DNA from: Candidatus Bathyarchaeota archaeon
Lineage (GTDB): Archaea > Thermoproteota > Bathyarchaeia > 40CM-2-53-6
Assembly: GCA_005888745.1 (NCBI GenBank)
Contig: VBBS01000036.1
Location: 1-38,055 of the forward strand
Direction of reading: 5' to 3'
DNA length: 38,055 nt
Within the stretch, counting starts at the first letter, position 1. The number at the start of each line of letters is the position of its first letter. The position numbers were made by a program, and so were the translations under genes. This document shows, one piece after another, positions 22,066 through 30,241 of the stretch. The notes below the pieces were generated by a model that saw only the letters and a program-made list of their open reading frames with translations, searched no databases and had not been told where the DNA came from.

Positions 22066-22836
22066 TCATCGATAGTATTCGGGGGGTCGCTTCGCTACGA
22101 AAGCACTGGATCCCTCTCGAAAATCTTTGCTGGTTATCGTCCTGAGGAGTTCCCTGTACGCTGTCTCCATTCTTGTCTTTGACAGGTCTGTTTTTCTGAG
22201 TCGTTTGAAGCTGGAGTTGGAAACGGGAGATACGTGCATAATCTCTCGAATAATCTTCTCTAGTTTGGGAGACACTTCCTCTCTCGGAACTGAATAGTTG
22301 ACAAGCCCATAGTTCGCGGCTTCAGTTGCGTTGAGAGGAGTCCCGGTTAGGTTCATCTCTACAAGTTTTCTTCCATTCATTAGAGATGGTCCGATTATTC
22401 CGGACATGCAGCAGAGCGCCCCGACCCGTCCACCGGAGAACGCGAACGTTGATTCCGTTGATGCAATGACTATGTCGGAAGCAAGTGCAATTTCCGCACC
22501 TGCACCGTAGGCCGGCCCGTCGACTAGCGATATGACCGGTTTCTCACATTTGAAGAGTTGGTCCCAGAACGGCTTAACGAGTCCATAAACGAATTCCTTT
22601 GCTTCGGCTCTAGACTTGAATTCTCCGACCTCTCTCACGTCGAGACCGGCAGAGAATGCTTTTCCTGCACCGGTTATCTCTACAATTCGTGCATCCTCAC
22701 TTTCACTGGCTAGCTCCAACGCCTTCCTTAGGTCGCGAAACATTCCCCTGGAGAGTGCATTGAGGACTTGCGGACGGTTCATTTCAATACGAGCGACGTT
22801 GTTCGTGACCGCGTATTCGACGTTATCGAGCTTCAT
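22066..22836 (-). CDS. Enoyl-CoA hydratase/isomerase family protein (crotonase fold)
   Basis: 256 residues from ATG 22836; a GTG two codons upstream is possible. The fold signature is clear: ARIEMNRPQVLNALS, the first oxyanion-hole region GKAFSAGLDVREV, and the second oxyanion segment VDGPAYGAGAEIALASDIVIA. The Glu of the KLVEMNLTG helix matches one catalytic Glu, but the other (usually in a PE motif) is replaced: TFAFSGGRVGALCCMSG has Gly-Gly. This suggests an isomerase or another crotonase activity rather than a standard hydratase. The substrate is an unknown acyl-CoA. It is divergently transcribed from the HD-domain gene. Confidence 0.85.
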   Translation of the reverse strand: MKLDNVEYAVTNNVARIEMNRPQVLNALSRGMFRDLRKALELASESEDARIVEITGAGKAFSAGLDVREVGEFKSRAEAKEFVYGLVKPFWDQLFKCEKPVISLVDGPAYGAGAEIALASDIVIASTESTFAFSGGRVGALCCMSGIIGPSLMNGRKLVEMNLTGTPLNATEAANYGLVNYSVPREEVSPKLEKIIREIMHVSPVSNSSFKRLRKTDLSKTRMETAYRELLRTITSKDFREGSSAFVAKRPPEYYR

Positions 22837-22944
22837 GCCCACAACTCACAACACGCGACTATGTCGACCATTGGAAAGTAATTTGGCTTTGTGTCGCTGG
22901 TTCGAGAACCTTTTTGAGGCGCTACGGGAAGAAGTCGATCGTCG

Positions 22945-23766
22945 GTGCATATTATTACGATTAATCTGCCTTACAATTCGAACCAGAAACTCAAGACGGT
23001 TCTTGACCGGGTCAACAGCGACGAGTATCTTCAGAGTCTCTGGGATTGCATAAACACTAACGCGGTCCGGAGGCTTGGACTTTCAGATCACGGGAGAGTT
23101 CATTTCGCCATAGTCTCGAACATTGGATTGAAGATTCTCCGAAACCTGATCGAAGCGGGCGTGGAACCTAGTATCGTCACGGATCACAAGCTCACGAATA
23201 ATGATGCTGAGGTCGTTGTCTTTCTTGGGTCGGTGTTGCACGATTTGGGGATGGTCGCCCATAGGGAGAACCATCAGATCTTCAGTGTCTCTCTCGCGGC
23301 TCAGATCATACCAGGGCTGTTGACTGGCATCTACGGGGAGAAGGAGAGGGCTGTCGTAACAGCAGAAGCTCTTCACACAATTTACGCTCACGAATCTGAG
23401 ATTCCGCAGTTCACAATCGAAGCTGGAGTTGTGAGAGTCGCGGACGCTTTGGATATGAAAGAGGGCCGGGCCAGGATTCCGTTTACAGCCGGGAAGAAGG
23501 ACATCCATGCTCTATCGGCAATGTCGATCAGGGATGTGAAAATCCGGAAGAGCAAACAGAAACCCATCATTGTGGAGATAAGCATGTACAATGAGTCGGG
23601 GATCTTCCAGGTCGATCAATTACTAAAGAAGAAAATACTCGGAACGAAGATCGAGGGTTTCATCGAAGTCGTGGCTCAGGTCGAAAACCAGCAAAGAAAG
23701 ACTGTGCTCACAAGATACACGCTCGGGGCACCGGATACATCGTCTCCAAAAGTCAGTATCGAATAA
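22945..23766 (+). CDS. HD-domain phosphohydrolase
   Basis: 273 residues from GTG 22945. Metal-binding residues of the HD superfamily are seen: His53 in GRVHFAIVSN, the HD pair at 99-100 in SVLHDLGMVAHRENH and an Asp in VRVADALDM. The helical domain covers about 35-200, followed by a beta-rich C-terminal part (VKIRKSKQKPIIVEISMYN onward). Proteins of this layout act as phosphohydrolases on nucleotides or cyclic nucleotides, but the substrate is not determined. No clear ribosome-binding site; it is divergent from the crotonase gene. Confidence 0.82.
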   Translation: MHIITINLPYNSNQKLKTVLDRVNSDEYLQSLWDCINTNAVRRLGLSDHGRVHFAIVSNIGLKILRNLIEAGVEPSIVTDHKLTNNDAEVVVFLGSVLHDLGMVAHRENHQIFSVSLAAQIIPGLLTGIYGEKERAVVTAEALHTIYAHESEIPQFTIEAGVVRVADALDMKEGRARIPFTAGKKDIHALSAMSIRDVKIRKSKQKPIIVEISMYNESGIFQVDQLLKKKILGTKIEGFIEVVAQVENQQRKTVLTRYTLGAPDTSSPKVSIE

Positions 23767-23824
23767 TCAGAACGTTCTACGGGAGCTGTTGATCCGGGAA
23801 ATTCTATTGTCCCGGAATTCGTGT

Positions 23825-24118
23825 TTAGGCTGATTCTACTTTTGCTAGCTTCCCGTATCTTCCGACGTTAAGTTGGAGTTCGCCTCTAAACGAGTCAACA
23901 TACCCGTTTTCGATCTGCACAGTGTCGTTGACTGCAACTTTCGTAATGTTCTCGTTCCACAAGGTGACCTTGACTGTTCCAGACTCGTCTTGAAGCGTTG
24001 CGCTGGCAACCTGTCCGGGTCCGAATTTTGTCTGGACGTCTCTCGGAGTTTCCATGTCGACGATCTTTCCCGCTACATCTACCCTTCTCATTCCAGGCTT
24101 GAGTTCCGCGATTTTCAC
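23825..24118 (-). CDS. OB-fold single-strand nucleic-acid-binding protein (RPA/SOSS-B-like)
   Basis: 97 residues. The OB-fold pattern is complete: VAGKIVDMETPRDVQTKFG, ASATLQDESGTVKVTLW, then VQIENGYVDSFRGELQLNVG. Small single-OB proteins of this sort bind single-stranded DNA or RNA in Thermoproteota. The GTG start overlaps the stop of the upstream TRAM gene in the string TAGTG, so translation is coupled and the two probably act together or in fixed ratio. Confidence 0.87.
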   Translation of the reverse strand: MKIAELKPGMRRVDVAGKIVDMETPRDVQTKFGPGQVASATLQDESGTVKVTLWNENITKVAVNDTVQIENGYVDSFRGELQLNVGRYGKLAKVESA

Positions 24119-24504
24119 TATTGTTCTCCTGTCACGACTTCTCCGGTCGCGAAGTTTCCTCTTACCGATGTTATTCTAACTTTTACCTGGTCGCCTTGGT
24201 TCGTGCCGGGGACGAAGACGACAAAGTTGTTGATTCTTGCTATTCCGTCTCCCCGTTTGCCCACCGAGTCGATCGTGACATCCACTTCCTGACCTTCTTC
24301 GACGGGTGCAGGTCCGCGGTTTCTGTCCTGTCCACGGTCGCGGTCGTAACCTCGATCATTCCCTCGGCCTCCACCGCCTCCCCCTCCGCGGCCATAACTT
24401 CCCCCTCCTCCGCCTCTACCATAACCTCCTCCACTGCTTCCTCCCCCGCTTCTAGAGTAGCCGCCTTTTCTGCCATAACTTCTTCTAGGTCTCTCTTCTC
24501 CCAT
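24118..24504 (-). CDS. TRAM-domain RNA-binding protein with glycine/arginine-rich N-terminus
   Basis: 128 residues. Residues 1-66 are a low-complexity Gly/Arg/Tyr/Ser stretch with repeated YGRGGGGG and later NDRGYDRDRGQ, resembling eukaryotic RGG regions. Residues 70-126 form a TRAM domain (GQEVDVTIDSVGKRGDGIAR, then FVVFVPGTNQGDQVKVRIT), the small beta-barrel that binds tRNA or rRNA. Stand-alone TRAM proteins act as RNA chaperones in some archaea. It forms a two-gene operon with the OB-fold gene. The disordered tail is unusual. Confidence 0.88.
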   Translation of the reverse strand: MGEERPRRSYGRKGGYSRSGGGSSGGGYGRGGGGGSYGRGGGGGGGRGNDRGYDRDRGQDRNRGPAPVEEGQEVDVTIDSVGKRGDGIARINNFVVFVPGTNQGDQVKVRITSVRGNFATGEVVTGEQ

Positions 24505-24898
24505 TTTCTCGCAATCCTTTGTGTTTGCTAAGGGGTCTGAACCGTCTTGCGGTCAACATGAAAAAGATTGCTACAAGCGAGGACTTGCAAGGAAACCATT
24601 CTCATTCTGGCCGGATGGTCCAAAGGACGCCTTCTGGGGGATTTTGCTCCTGTTATGATATAAGACTTGACCCCTGTCTGAAACCATTGACTAAACGACC
24701 AAGACAAGAGGCTTAGGCTCCACAGAAACCTTCAGGCCGATACTTATCCTTCGGCAACGCTTCTCGACGATTCGACAACCCTCCGGTTTCTATCGTTTCC
24801 TGCACTAGGCAAAGGACCGCGTAGTCTATCCCTGGTAAAGGCAGGAGGCCGAGCAAAGTTTAAGCTTCTAGTTTGATAAAGTCAGAGAGCGATAGAAA
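24505..24898. other. Gene-free stretch, little recognised
   Basis: Contains an open frame (24519-24716, plus) without motif or ribosome-binding site; another frame through the same bases reads KPFSFWPDGPKDAFWG, equally unconvincing. A TATA-like GATATAAG near 24655 and a TTTGATAAA near 24870 could drive the zinc-ribbon gene. No RNA gene was recognised. Confidence 0.35.
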
Positions 24899-25141
24899 TT
24901 GTCCGAATCTGCAAATCAAACCAGCTATCTTGTAAAATGTTCCTCTTGCAACACCGCAATGACAGATTTGGGAGACATTCCCTTCAGGACTGGAGGAACG
25001 AGTGGAGCCGCGCACCTTCTATTTGGGAACTGGGCCGAGCTGGGAGAGGGGGTCCTGCACCTCGATGCATTCGTCTGCCAGAGCTGTGGAAGGGTTCAAC
25101 TCTTCGCAGACCAGCAGGCCAGAGACTCAAAAGGGCGTTGA
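24899..25141 (+). CDS. Zinc-ribbon protein
   Basis: 80 residues from TTG 24899. Two CxxC knuckles (Cys14/Cys17 in VKCSSCNTAM and Cys60/Cys63 in FVCQSCGRVQ) are separated by 42 residues, giving a zinc ribbon with a long insertion containing RTGGTSGAAHLLFGNWAELG. The RTGG...LFGNW pattern is found in small archaeal and bacterial zinc-ribbon proteins of unknown function. Convergent with valS; a hairpin lies between. Confidence 0.65.
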   Translation: MSESANQTSYLVKCSSCNTAMTDLGDIPFRTGGTSGAAHLLFGNWAELGEGVLHLDAFVCQSCGRVQLFADQQARDSKGR

Positions 25142-25213
25142 TCCCGCGTCTACTCCAAGAAACCCGCTGCACCAAATCAATGACTAGTCACGCTTTCGTC
25201 TATAGGGACAACT

Positions 25214-25232
25214 AACCGGAAAGAGGCCGGTT
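25214..25232. terminator. Hairpin between convergent genes
   Basis: AACCGG-AAAGAGG-CCGGTT forms a 6-bp stem between the end of the zinc-ribbon gene and the end of valS. It may help separate the two transcripts, but there is no T-run beyond short ones. Confidence 0.35.
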
Positions 25233-25285
25233 CTTAACAGGAGATGTTGTATCGCCTTTGATCCTTCAATAGGAAGGAGACTCGA

Positions 25286-27790
25286 CTATACGATGATTTT
25301 GACCTCGAATGCAGAGGTTTGCTCCTTTCCCTGGATGGAGTTTGCTGGAAAGCGTTCGAGTTCTATTGAATCCGCTTTCAGCGTTTTTAGAATCGTTTCC
25401 TCGTTCTCCTTCAGAATGTGGAGGTGTTCAGCCTCGGTACTGACTATGATGCGTTTGATATTCGAGCCTAGCGAGAGACCCTTCGAGGATTTTTCGCGTC
25501 GAGCGTGAGCGATCAGGTCTAGGAGGAGCTTGCCGTTGCGGATCGAAGTATCGTCGAGTGCTTTTTCGGGCTCCGGCCAGCTTTCTCTGTGGATGCTCTC
25601 ACTGGCTCGTGATGGGAATCGATGGTAGACTGCTTCTGAAATATGGGGGCAAATTGGTGCGAGGAGTTTGCAAACGGTCAGAAGGGCCTCCCGCAGACAA
25701 TATTGGGTTGCCTTGAGGTCAGACAACTCCCTTCCAGGTTGGAGCCTATGCTTGACTGCTTCTAGGTAATCATCGGCAAGCGCGTGCCAGGTGAAGTTCC
25801 TTATCGCTTCCAACGCCGTGTTGAACTGGAACGCCTCGAAGGCCTCTGATACCTCCGTTGTCAACTTCTGAAGAGAAGCTAGAAGCCAACGATCAATGAG
25901 GGAGAGATTACTAGGTTTTTTCGAAGACAAGGGTTCGGTCGTGTTGGCAAGGACGAACCTGGTTACGTTCCAGAGCTTGGTCAGGAACTTCTTCCCGTAT
26001 TCAAGCTCGTTCCAGCGGAACGGTATGTCGTAACCCGTGGATCCGCCCGATGCTGCCCATTGGCGAACCGCGTCGGCACCGACCTTCTTGATTGCCTCGT
26101 CTGCCACCACATAATTTCCGTAGGACTTGTGCATCATTCGGCCGTCGATCCCTTTCACCATGCCGTTGATGAGGAGGGTCTTGTAGGGTGCCATGCCGAA
26201 TAACGCGAGGCTTCTAACTAGTAGATAATAGTCCCATGTTCGGACTATGTCGAGCCCGTTTGGCTGAAGGTCTGCTGGAAATAGTTGGTTGAACCGGTCT
26301 GATTTGTTAGGCCATCCTGCATGAACGGCGGCGGTTATGGACGAGTCCATCCATGTGTCGAGCACATCTGTTTCGCCTCGAATCTCACGGCTGCCGCATT
26401 TGGGGCATTTTTCCTGTGGTGGATTATCTTTGCGAGGGTCCACCGGTAGATTCCTTTCATCGGGGATGATTGTCGACTCGCATTTCGTGCAGTACCAGAC
26501 GGGTATAGGAGTGGCAAAGATTCTCTGTCTGGAGATCACCCAATCCCAATCAAGAGACTCGGCCCAGTCGATGAGTCGCTGTTTAGAGAAGGGTGGGATC
26601 CAGCTTAGCTTCTCCGTCCACTCTACGACTTTTTGAGTCATGTCGCGGGTCTTCATGAACCATTGCGGTCTTGAGATGATCTCGACAGGGGTTTGACATC
26701 GCCAACATGTTCCAATGCTCTGTGTTATCGGTTCTGTCTTGCTGAGCAATCCTTTAGCCTGAAGTTCAGCAACTATTTTCTTTCTCGCTTCCTCGGCTTT
26801 GAGTCCCTTGAACCGTGGGTCGTCAACGGATAGTCTGCCATTTTCTGTTAACGCCTTGATGATTGGGAGATGGTATTTCTTTTGCCATCTTACGTCAGTC
26901 TTGTCCCCGAACGTGCAAATCATTACCGCTCCTGTACCGTAGCGAGGATCCACCTCGTCGTCCAAAATTACGCGTGCTTGCTGGCCGAATATGGGCACCG
27001 TAACGGCCTTTCCCACTATTGCCTTGTATTTTTCATCCTTAGGATGCACTGCGATTCCGACGCAGGCTGCGAGAAGCTCAGGGCGCGTAGATGCGATCTC
27101 GATGCCTTCGTCAGCATCTCCGAATCGCATGTAGTGTAGCATCCCTTTGCGCTCTTGGTATACTACCTCGGCTTCTGCTATCGCCGTCTCGTCACGAGGA
27201 CACCAATTCACGGGGTGCTCGCCGCGGTATAGATGCCCTGATTTGAGAAGTTCAAGGAAGGAGAGTTGAGTAAGCTTGTAGTAGGAAGGGTCCATTGTCT
27301 TGTATTCGAGTGCCCAGTCGGAGGATATTCCCAGCAGATCCATGGACTGTTTCATCTTGGTGATGTATTCGGCGGTAAGCTTGCGGCACATCTCGACGAA
27401 CTGGTCCGGAGGTAGATCGTTCTTGCGGATCTTGTACGTCTGTTCAACTCTGACCTCTGTCGGTAGCCCGTGGCAGTCCCAGCCCTGTGGAAAGTGAACG
27501 TTGAACCCTTTCATCCGTTTGTAACGTGCTACGAAATCGATGTAACACCAGTTCAGAGCGTTCCCGACATGAAAATCACCGCTAGGATACGGCGGAGGTG
27601 TGTCTATACTGAACGTTCTACGCGCCTTGTCACGAGGGTCGAACCGGTAGACGTTGTGCTCTCGCCAATACTCCCGCCACTTGGATTCTTCGGCCACTGG
27701 ATCAAAGTTCTTGCCTAGGGCGTATTCGTGGCTAGACGTCGATCCAGCATGAGAAGAATTCTTAGGTTCCTCAGTGAGTGAACTGCTCAA
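25286..27790 (-). CDS. valS: Valyl-tRNA synthetase, archaeal type
   Basis: 834 residues. Class I signature: PYPSGDFHVGNAL with the HIGH-equivalent HVGN at 74-77, the editing domain (residues about 180-340, with EIASTRPELL), and a zinc-binding insertion with CWRC, CTKC and CPKC pairs. The KMSKS-equivalent at 552-556 reads MMHKS, keeping the second Lys but not the first. DIVRTWDYYLL and the helical anticodon domain follow. The TTG at 27790 gives a Ser-rich, weakly conserved N-terminus of about 25 residues; the conserved part begins near NFDPVAEESKWREYW, so the true start may be later. Last gene of the SAM synthetase - CPBP - ValRS cluster. Confidence 0.95.
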   Translation of the reverse strand: MSSSLTEEPKNSSHAGSTSSHEYALGKNFDPVAEESKWREYWREHNVYRFDPRDKARRTFSIDTPPPYPSGDFHVGNALNWCYIDFVARYKRMKGFNVHFPQGWDCHGLPTEVRVEQTYKIRKNDLPPDQFVEMCRKLTAEYITKMKQSMDLLGISSDWALEYKTMDPSYYKLTQLSFLELLKSGHLYRGEHPVNWCPRDETAIAEAEVVYQERKGMLHYMRFGDADEGIEIASTRPELLAACVGIAVHPKDEKYKAIVGKAVTVPIFGQQARVILDDEVDPRYGTGAVMICTFGDKTDVRWQKKYHLPIIKALTENGRLSVDDPRFKGLKAEEARKKIVAELQAKGLLSKTEPITQSIGTCWRCQTPVEIISRPQWFMKTRDMTQKVVEWTEKLSWIPPFSKQRLIDWAESLDWDWVISRQRIFATPIPVWYCTKCESTIIPDERNLPVDPRKDNPPQEKCPKCGSREIRGETDVLDTWMDSSITAAVHAGWPNKSDRFNQLFPADLQPNGLDIVRTWDYYLLVRSLALFGMAPYKTLLINGMVKGIDGRMMHKSYGNYVVADEAIKKVGADAVRQWAASGGSTGYDIPFRWNELEYGKKFLTKLWNVTRFVLANTTEPLSSKKPSNLSLIDRWLLASLQKLTTEVSEAFEAFQFNTALEAIRNFTWHALADDYLEAVKHRLQPGRELSDLKATQYCLREALLTVCKLLAPICPHISEAVYHRFPSRASESIHRESWPEPEKALDDTSIRNGKLLLDLIAHARREKSSKGLSLGSNIKRIIVSTEAEHLHILKENEETILKTLKADSIELERFPANSIQGKEQTSAFEVKIIV

Positions 27791-27832
27791 ATTCGGTTCT
27801 GTCGGACTTGGCGGTGATGCAAGCTCCTCACT

Positions 27833-28930
27833 TTAAACAGAGTGGGGACCAGCTTCAGGTGGCTTATAAGTCGTTGGGATTTCGTTCTTTGATATTCTTC
27901 TGATTAGCCAAGCCAAAGCTACAAGGATCGACACGGTTCCGACTATCAACGTGGCTAGGGAGACGAGGCCAGGAAGGGTGGCAACTGCGCCCCCGAACAC
28001 AGTTGCTCCTACGCCGAATGTTTCAAAGTAGAAATCAAAGAACCAATGTAACAAGATCGCGGCATAAGCTCCGTAGCTCAGGTAGACCAGACCCAACGCG
28101 AATCCCGAGACTGCAGCAGTGACCGCTTTGCCGACTCCCCAATCTGTTCCTCCCGAAATAACATGGGCAATCCCAAAGAAAGTGGACGTCAGGAATAGCA
28201 ATATCCATTCGCTCCAGTGAATCCCACGCCGTCCATTAGTCGTGATCGTGGGAAGCCCCACCTTGGCCTTCGCTGATTCTGGAGACAAAAGTGAGGCGAC
28301 AATGAGCGAAGGGGTTTTTGGCCTTGATCCAGGCTCGATTGAACGGCTCTTCCAAATCGTCGTGATCAAAACTAAAAGTCCCAGAGTCGTAATCCTAAAG
28401 GCGATTTCTTCGCTGATAGGTGCGTAGGTTAGAGATGCGTAGAGTTCTGCCTGAGAAGGGCATGGATTCGGGAGATGCATGCCTGGCGGGGTACAGAGTT
28501 GTCCCGACGATATGCCCGCCTGGCTTAGGACAATATTAGTCACCAAAACTACCAGCAAAAGAGCGCTCGAAACCAAAGGCATTGCGACGAGCCAGCTAGA
28601 TTTGAAATTGACATGGCCCAATTGCCGAAGGCGTTGTATCCCCGTCAGAAAACCGTCTCTGGATCTGAACGAGACGATAAAGCACGCTACGTAGATGACT
28701 ATGCAAGTGTCGGTGAGAAGAAGCAGGTCGACAGGAATTGGTGTAATTATTGGGTAGATGAAGAAGGCACCCGTGAAGAAATGTACTCTAATGCTCTCTA
28801 GTTGTCCAGCGAATTGGCGAGAAGTGACTAAACCGAACGATATGCCAATAGCCAGGATGTACGTTAGGACGGTGAAAGAAACTGCTCCGGCAGCAATCCT
28901 TCCGAGGAGTCCCCGAGGGGCCTGACTCAT
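27833..28930 (-). CDS. CPBP-family intramembrane protease
   Basis: 365 residues with about eight hydrophobic helices. The CPBP (Abi/Rce1) motifs are present: EE at 174-175 with Arg179 (APISEEIAFR), a second motif FFGIAHVISG, and HWFFDF near the C-terminus. These place the catalytic Glu and His of an intramembrane metalloprotease-type enzyme. Between motifs 1 and 2 lies a long soluble insertion (about 195-245). The gene starts 13 nt after the SAM synthetase stop and ends 43 nt before valS, so it is co-transcribed with housekeeping genes; its substrate is unknown. Confidence 0.88.
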   Translation of the reverse strand: MSQAPRGLLGRIAAGAVSFTVLTYILAIGISFGLVTSRQFAGQLESIRVHFFTGAFFIYPIITPIPVDLLLLTDTCIVIYVACFIVSFRSRDGFLTGIQRLRQLGHVNFKSSWLVAMPLVSSALLLVVLVTNIVLSQAGISSGQLCTPPGMHLPNPCPSQAELYASLTYAPISEEIAFRITTLGLLVLITTIWKSRSIEPGSRPKTPSLIVASLLSPESAKAKVGLPTITTNGRRGIHWSEWILLFLTSTFFGIAHVISGGTDWGVGKAVTAAVSGFALGLVYLSYGAYAAILLHWFFDFYFETFGVGATVFGGAVATLPGLVSLATLIVGTVSILVALAWLIRRISKNEIPTTYKPPEAGPHSV

Positions 28931-28943
28931 GCGCTTTGTTAGC

Positions 28944-30149
28944 CTAGCAGACCGGTATCTTCCCTTCGGTCAAGCGTTTTGTGAAGTCGTTAATATTGTT
29001 CAGGTCAGATTTTGCAATTTCTGAGGCAGCTTTGGAAACATGTTTGAGCTCCACTCCCTTGTCGAGGATGAGTTCTACCCCAGCTACCTTGGGTTCGTTG
29101 ATGGGCCTCCCTATCTGGCTGAGGAGCCACACGTAAACTTCCCTTACGCCTGAGATCTTCTGATGGACGTGTTGGGCGATCTCGTAGGTGAGAAGGTTGT
29201 AGATCTTTCCGACATGACTGACAGGGTTCTTGCCCGCGGCTGCTTCAGAGCAGGTTGGACGGTTGAGCGGTATTACTCCGTTGACTCGGTTTCCTCGGCC
29301 CACTTGGCCGCCGTCGCCGTCGTCTGCAGAGGTTCCGAGGACAGTCAGGTATATGCCTCCCATTCCTCGTCCCCTTTTGTCCAGAGTGTTGATGTCAACA
29401 TTCACCCCGTCAAATTTCACTCTCGATTTCACGAAGCGCGTTACGTCTTCGACGACCTCGGCCTTGCGCTGGAAGTACTGATTCTCGTTTTCGATAAGTC
29501 GGTCAACAAAGGCCATGGCGATTGTAAGGTTCAGATCTCTACCCTCCCTTGAACCCATAATCTTGACGTCCTCGCCAGTTTCAGGGAATTCTTTCTTGAA
29601 ACTGGGAGAGTTGATGTATCGTTCTGTGTGGAGGACGATTCTCTCTGTATCGGTGAGTGGTGCGTAGCCGACTGCTGCTGATGTGTCGTTTGCTCCGTAG
29701 AATTTTCCTTTGCGGCTGAATATGTCTCGGAGGGCCTCTGAGCCTCGCGCTAGCTCGACTTGGTATCGAACGTGTCTCTCAGGGTCGACGAATCGGAGGT
29801 TTTTCTTGAACCATTTTTTCGCCGTCGAGACAGCAATCTCGTCTATAGGGACTGGGTCGCCGTCAACCTCGTATGTGGCTCGATCCCCGAAGACCATGAG
29901 CATCGGGCGTTTGACTTCACCGCCTCCGAAGTTTCTTCTGACTGCTCCTGCTGCTAGGAGTGCTTTGTCGATGTTGTGGTGCATGACTATGCCGTATCGT
30001 TTGATGTATTCTCTACTCAGGGAGACAGACACCTCGTTCATAACGGCGTCGCATATGTGGTCTGGATGTCCGAGCCCTTTGCGCTCGACGATTTCGAGTT
30101 CTTGTTCTGATACAGGAGTCTGCCTTAGTTCGCTGACAACAACGCCCAT
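28944..30149 (-). CDS. mat: S-adenosylmethionine synthetase, archaeal type
   Basis: 401 residues, the length of the archaeal family (COG1812), which differs from bacterial MetK. It begins with an N-terminal strand followed by VERKGLGHPDHICDAV, where the His and Asp bind ATP. Later motifs include GIVMHHNIDKALLAAG, MGGIYLTVLGTSADDGDGGQVGRGN and NPVSHVGKIYN. It makes SAM from methionine and ATP, the cofactor also used by the SPOUT enzyme here. A perfect 7-2-7 palindrome lies 6 nt upstream of the start (separate entry). Confidence 0.95.
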   Translation of the reverse strand: MGVVVSELRQTPVSEQELEIVERKGLGHPDHICDAVMNEVSVSLSREYIKRYGIVMHHNIDKALLAAGAVRRNFGGGEVKRPMLMVFGDRATYEVDGDPVPIDEIAVSTAKKWFKKNLRFVDPERHVRYQVELARGSEALRDIFSRKGKFYGANDTSAAVGYAPLTDTERIVLHTERYINSPSFKKEFPETGEDVKIMGSREGRDLNLTIAMAFVDRLIENENQYFQRKAEVVEDVTRFVKSRVKFDGVNVDINTLDKRGRGMGGIYLTVLGTSADDGDGGQVGRGNRVNGVIPLNRPTCSEAAAGKNPVSHVGKIYNLLTYEIAQHVHQKISGVREVYVWLLSQIGRPINEPKVAGVELILDKGVELKHVSKAASEIAKSDLNNINDFTKRLTEGKIPVC

Positions 30150-30154
30150 TTTCT

Positions 30155-30170
30155 CAAACTCAAGAGTTTG
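30155..30170 (-). promoter_or_regulatory. Palindrome at the SAM synthetase promoter
   Basis: CAAACTC-AA-GAGTTTG is a perfect inverted repeat 6 nt upstream of the ATG. A TATA-like GTTAATAAC near 30197 would put transcription start inside it. It could be a repressor operator or a small mRNA hairpin near the start codon. Confidence 0.45.
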
Positions 30171-30241
30171 AATGTGTCCGCGGCGAACTTCTGTTATTAA
30201 CGTTTGTTAGCCTATTCTCAAAGGAATATTTTCAGAGAAAA

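Noticed and set aside
22895-22915. tRNA T-arm or terminator (GGTTCGAGAACC plus T5)
   Set aside because: The stem next to the TTCGAGA loop does not pair as a T arm, no tRNA body surrounds it, and it lies between divergent genes where a terminator is not needed.
24519-24716. 65-codon open frame
   Set aside because: No ribosome-binding site or motif; two frames look equally open over the same bases.
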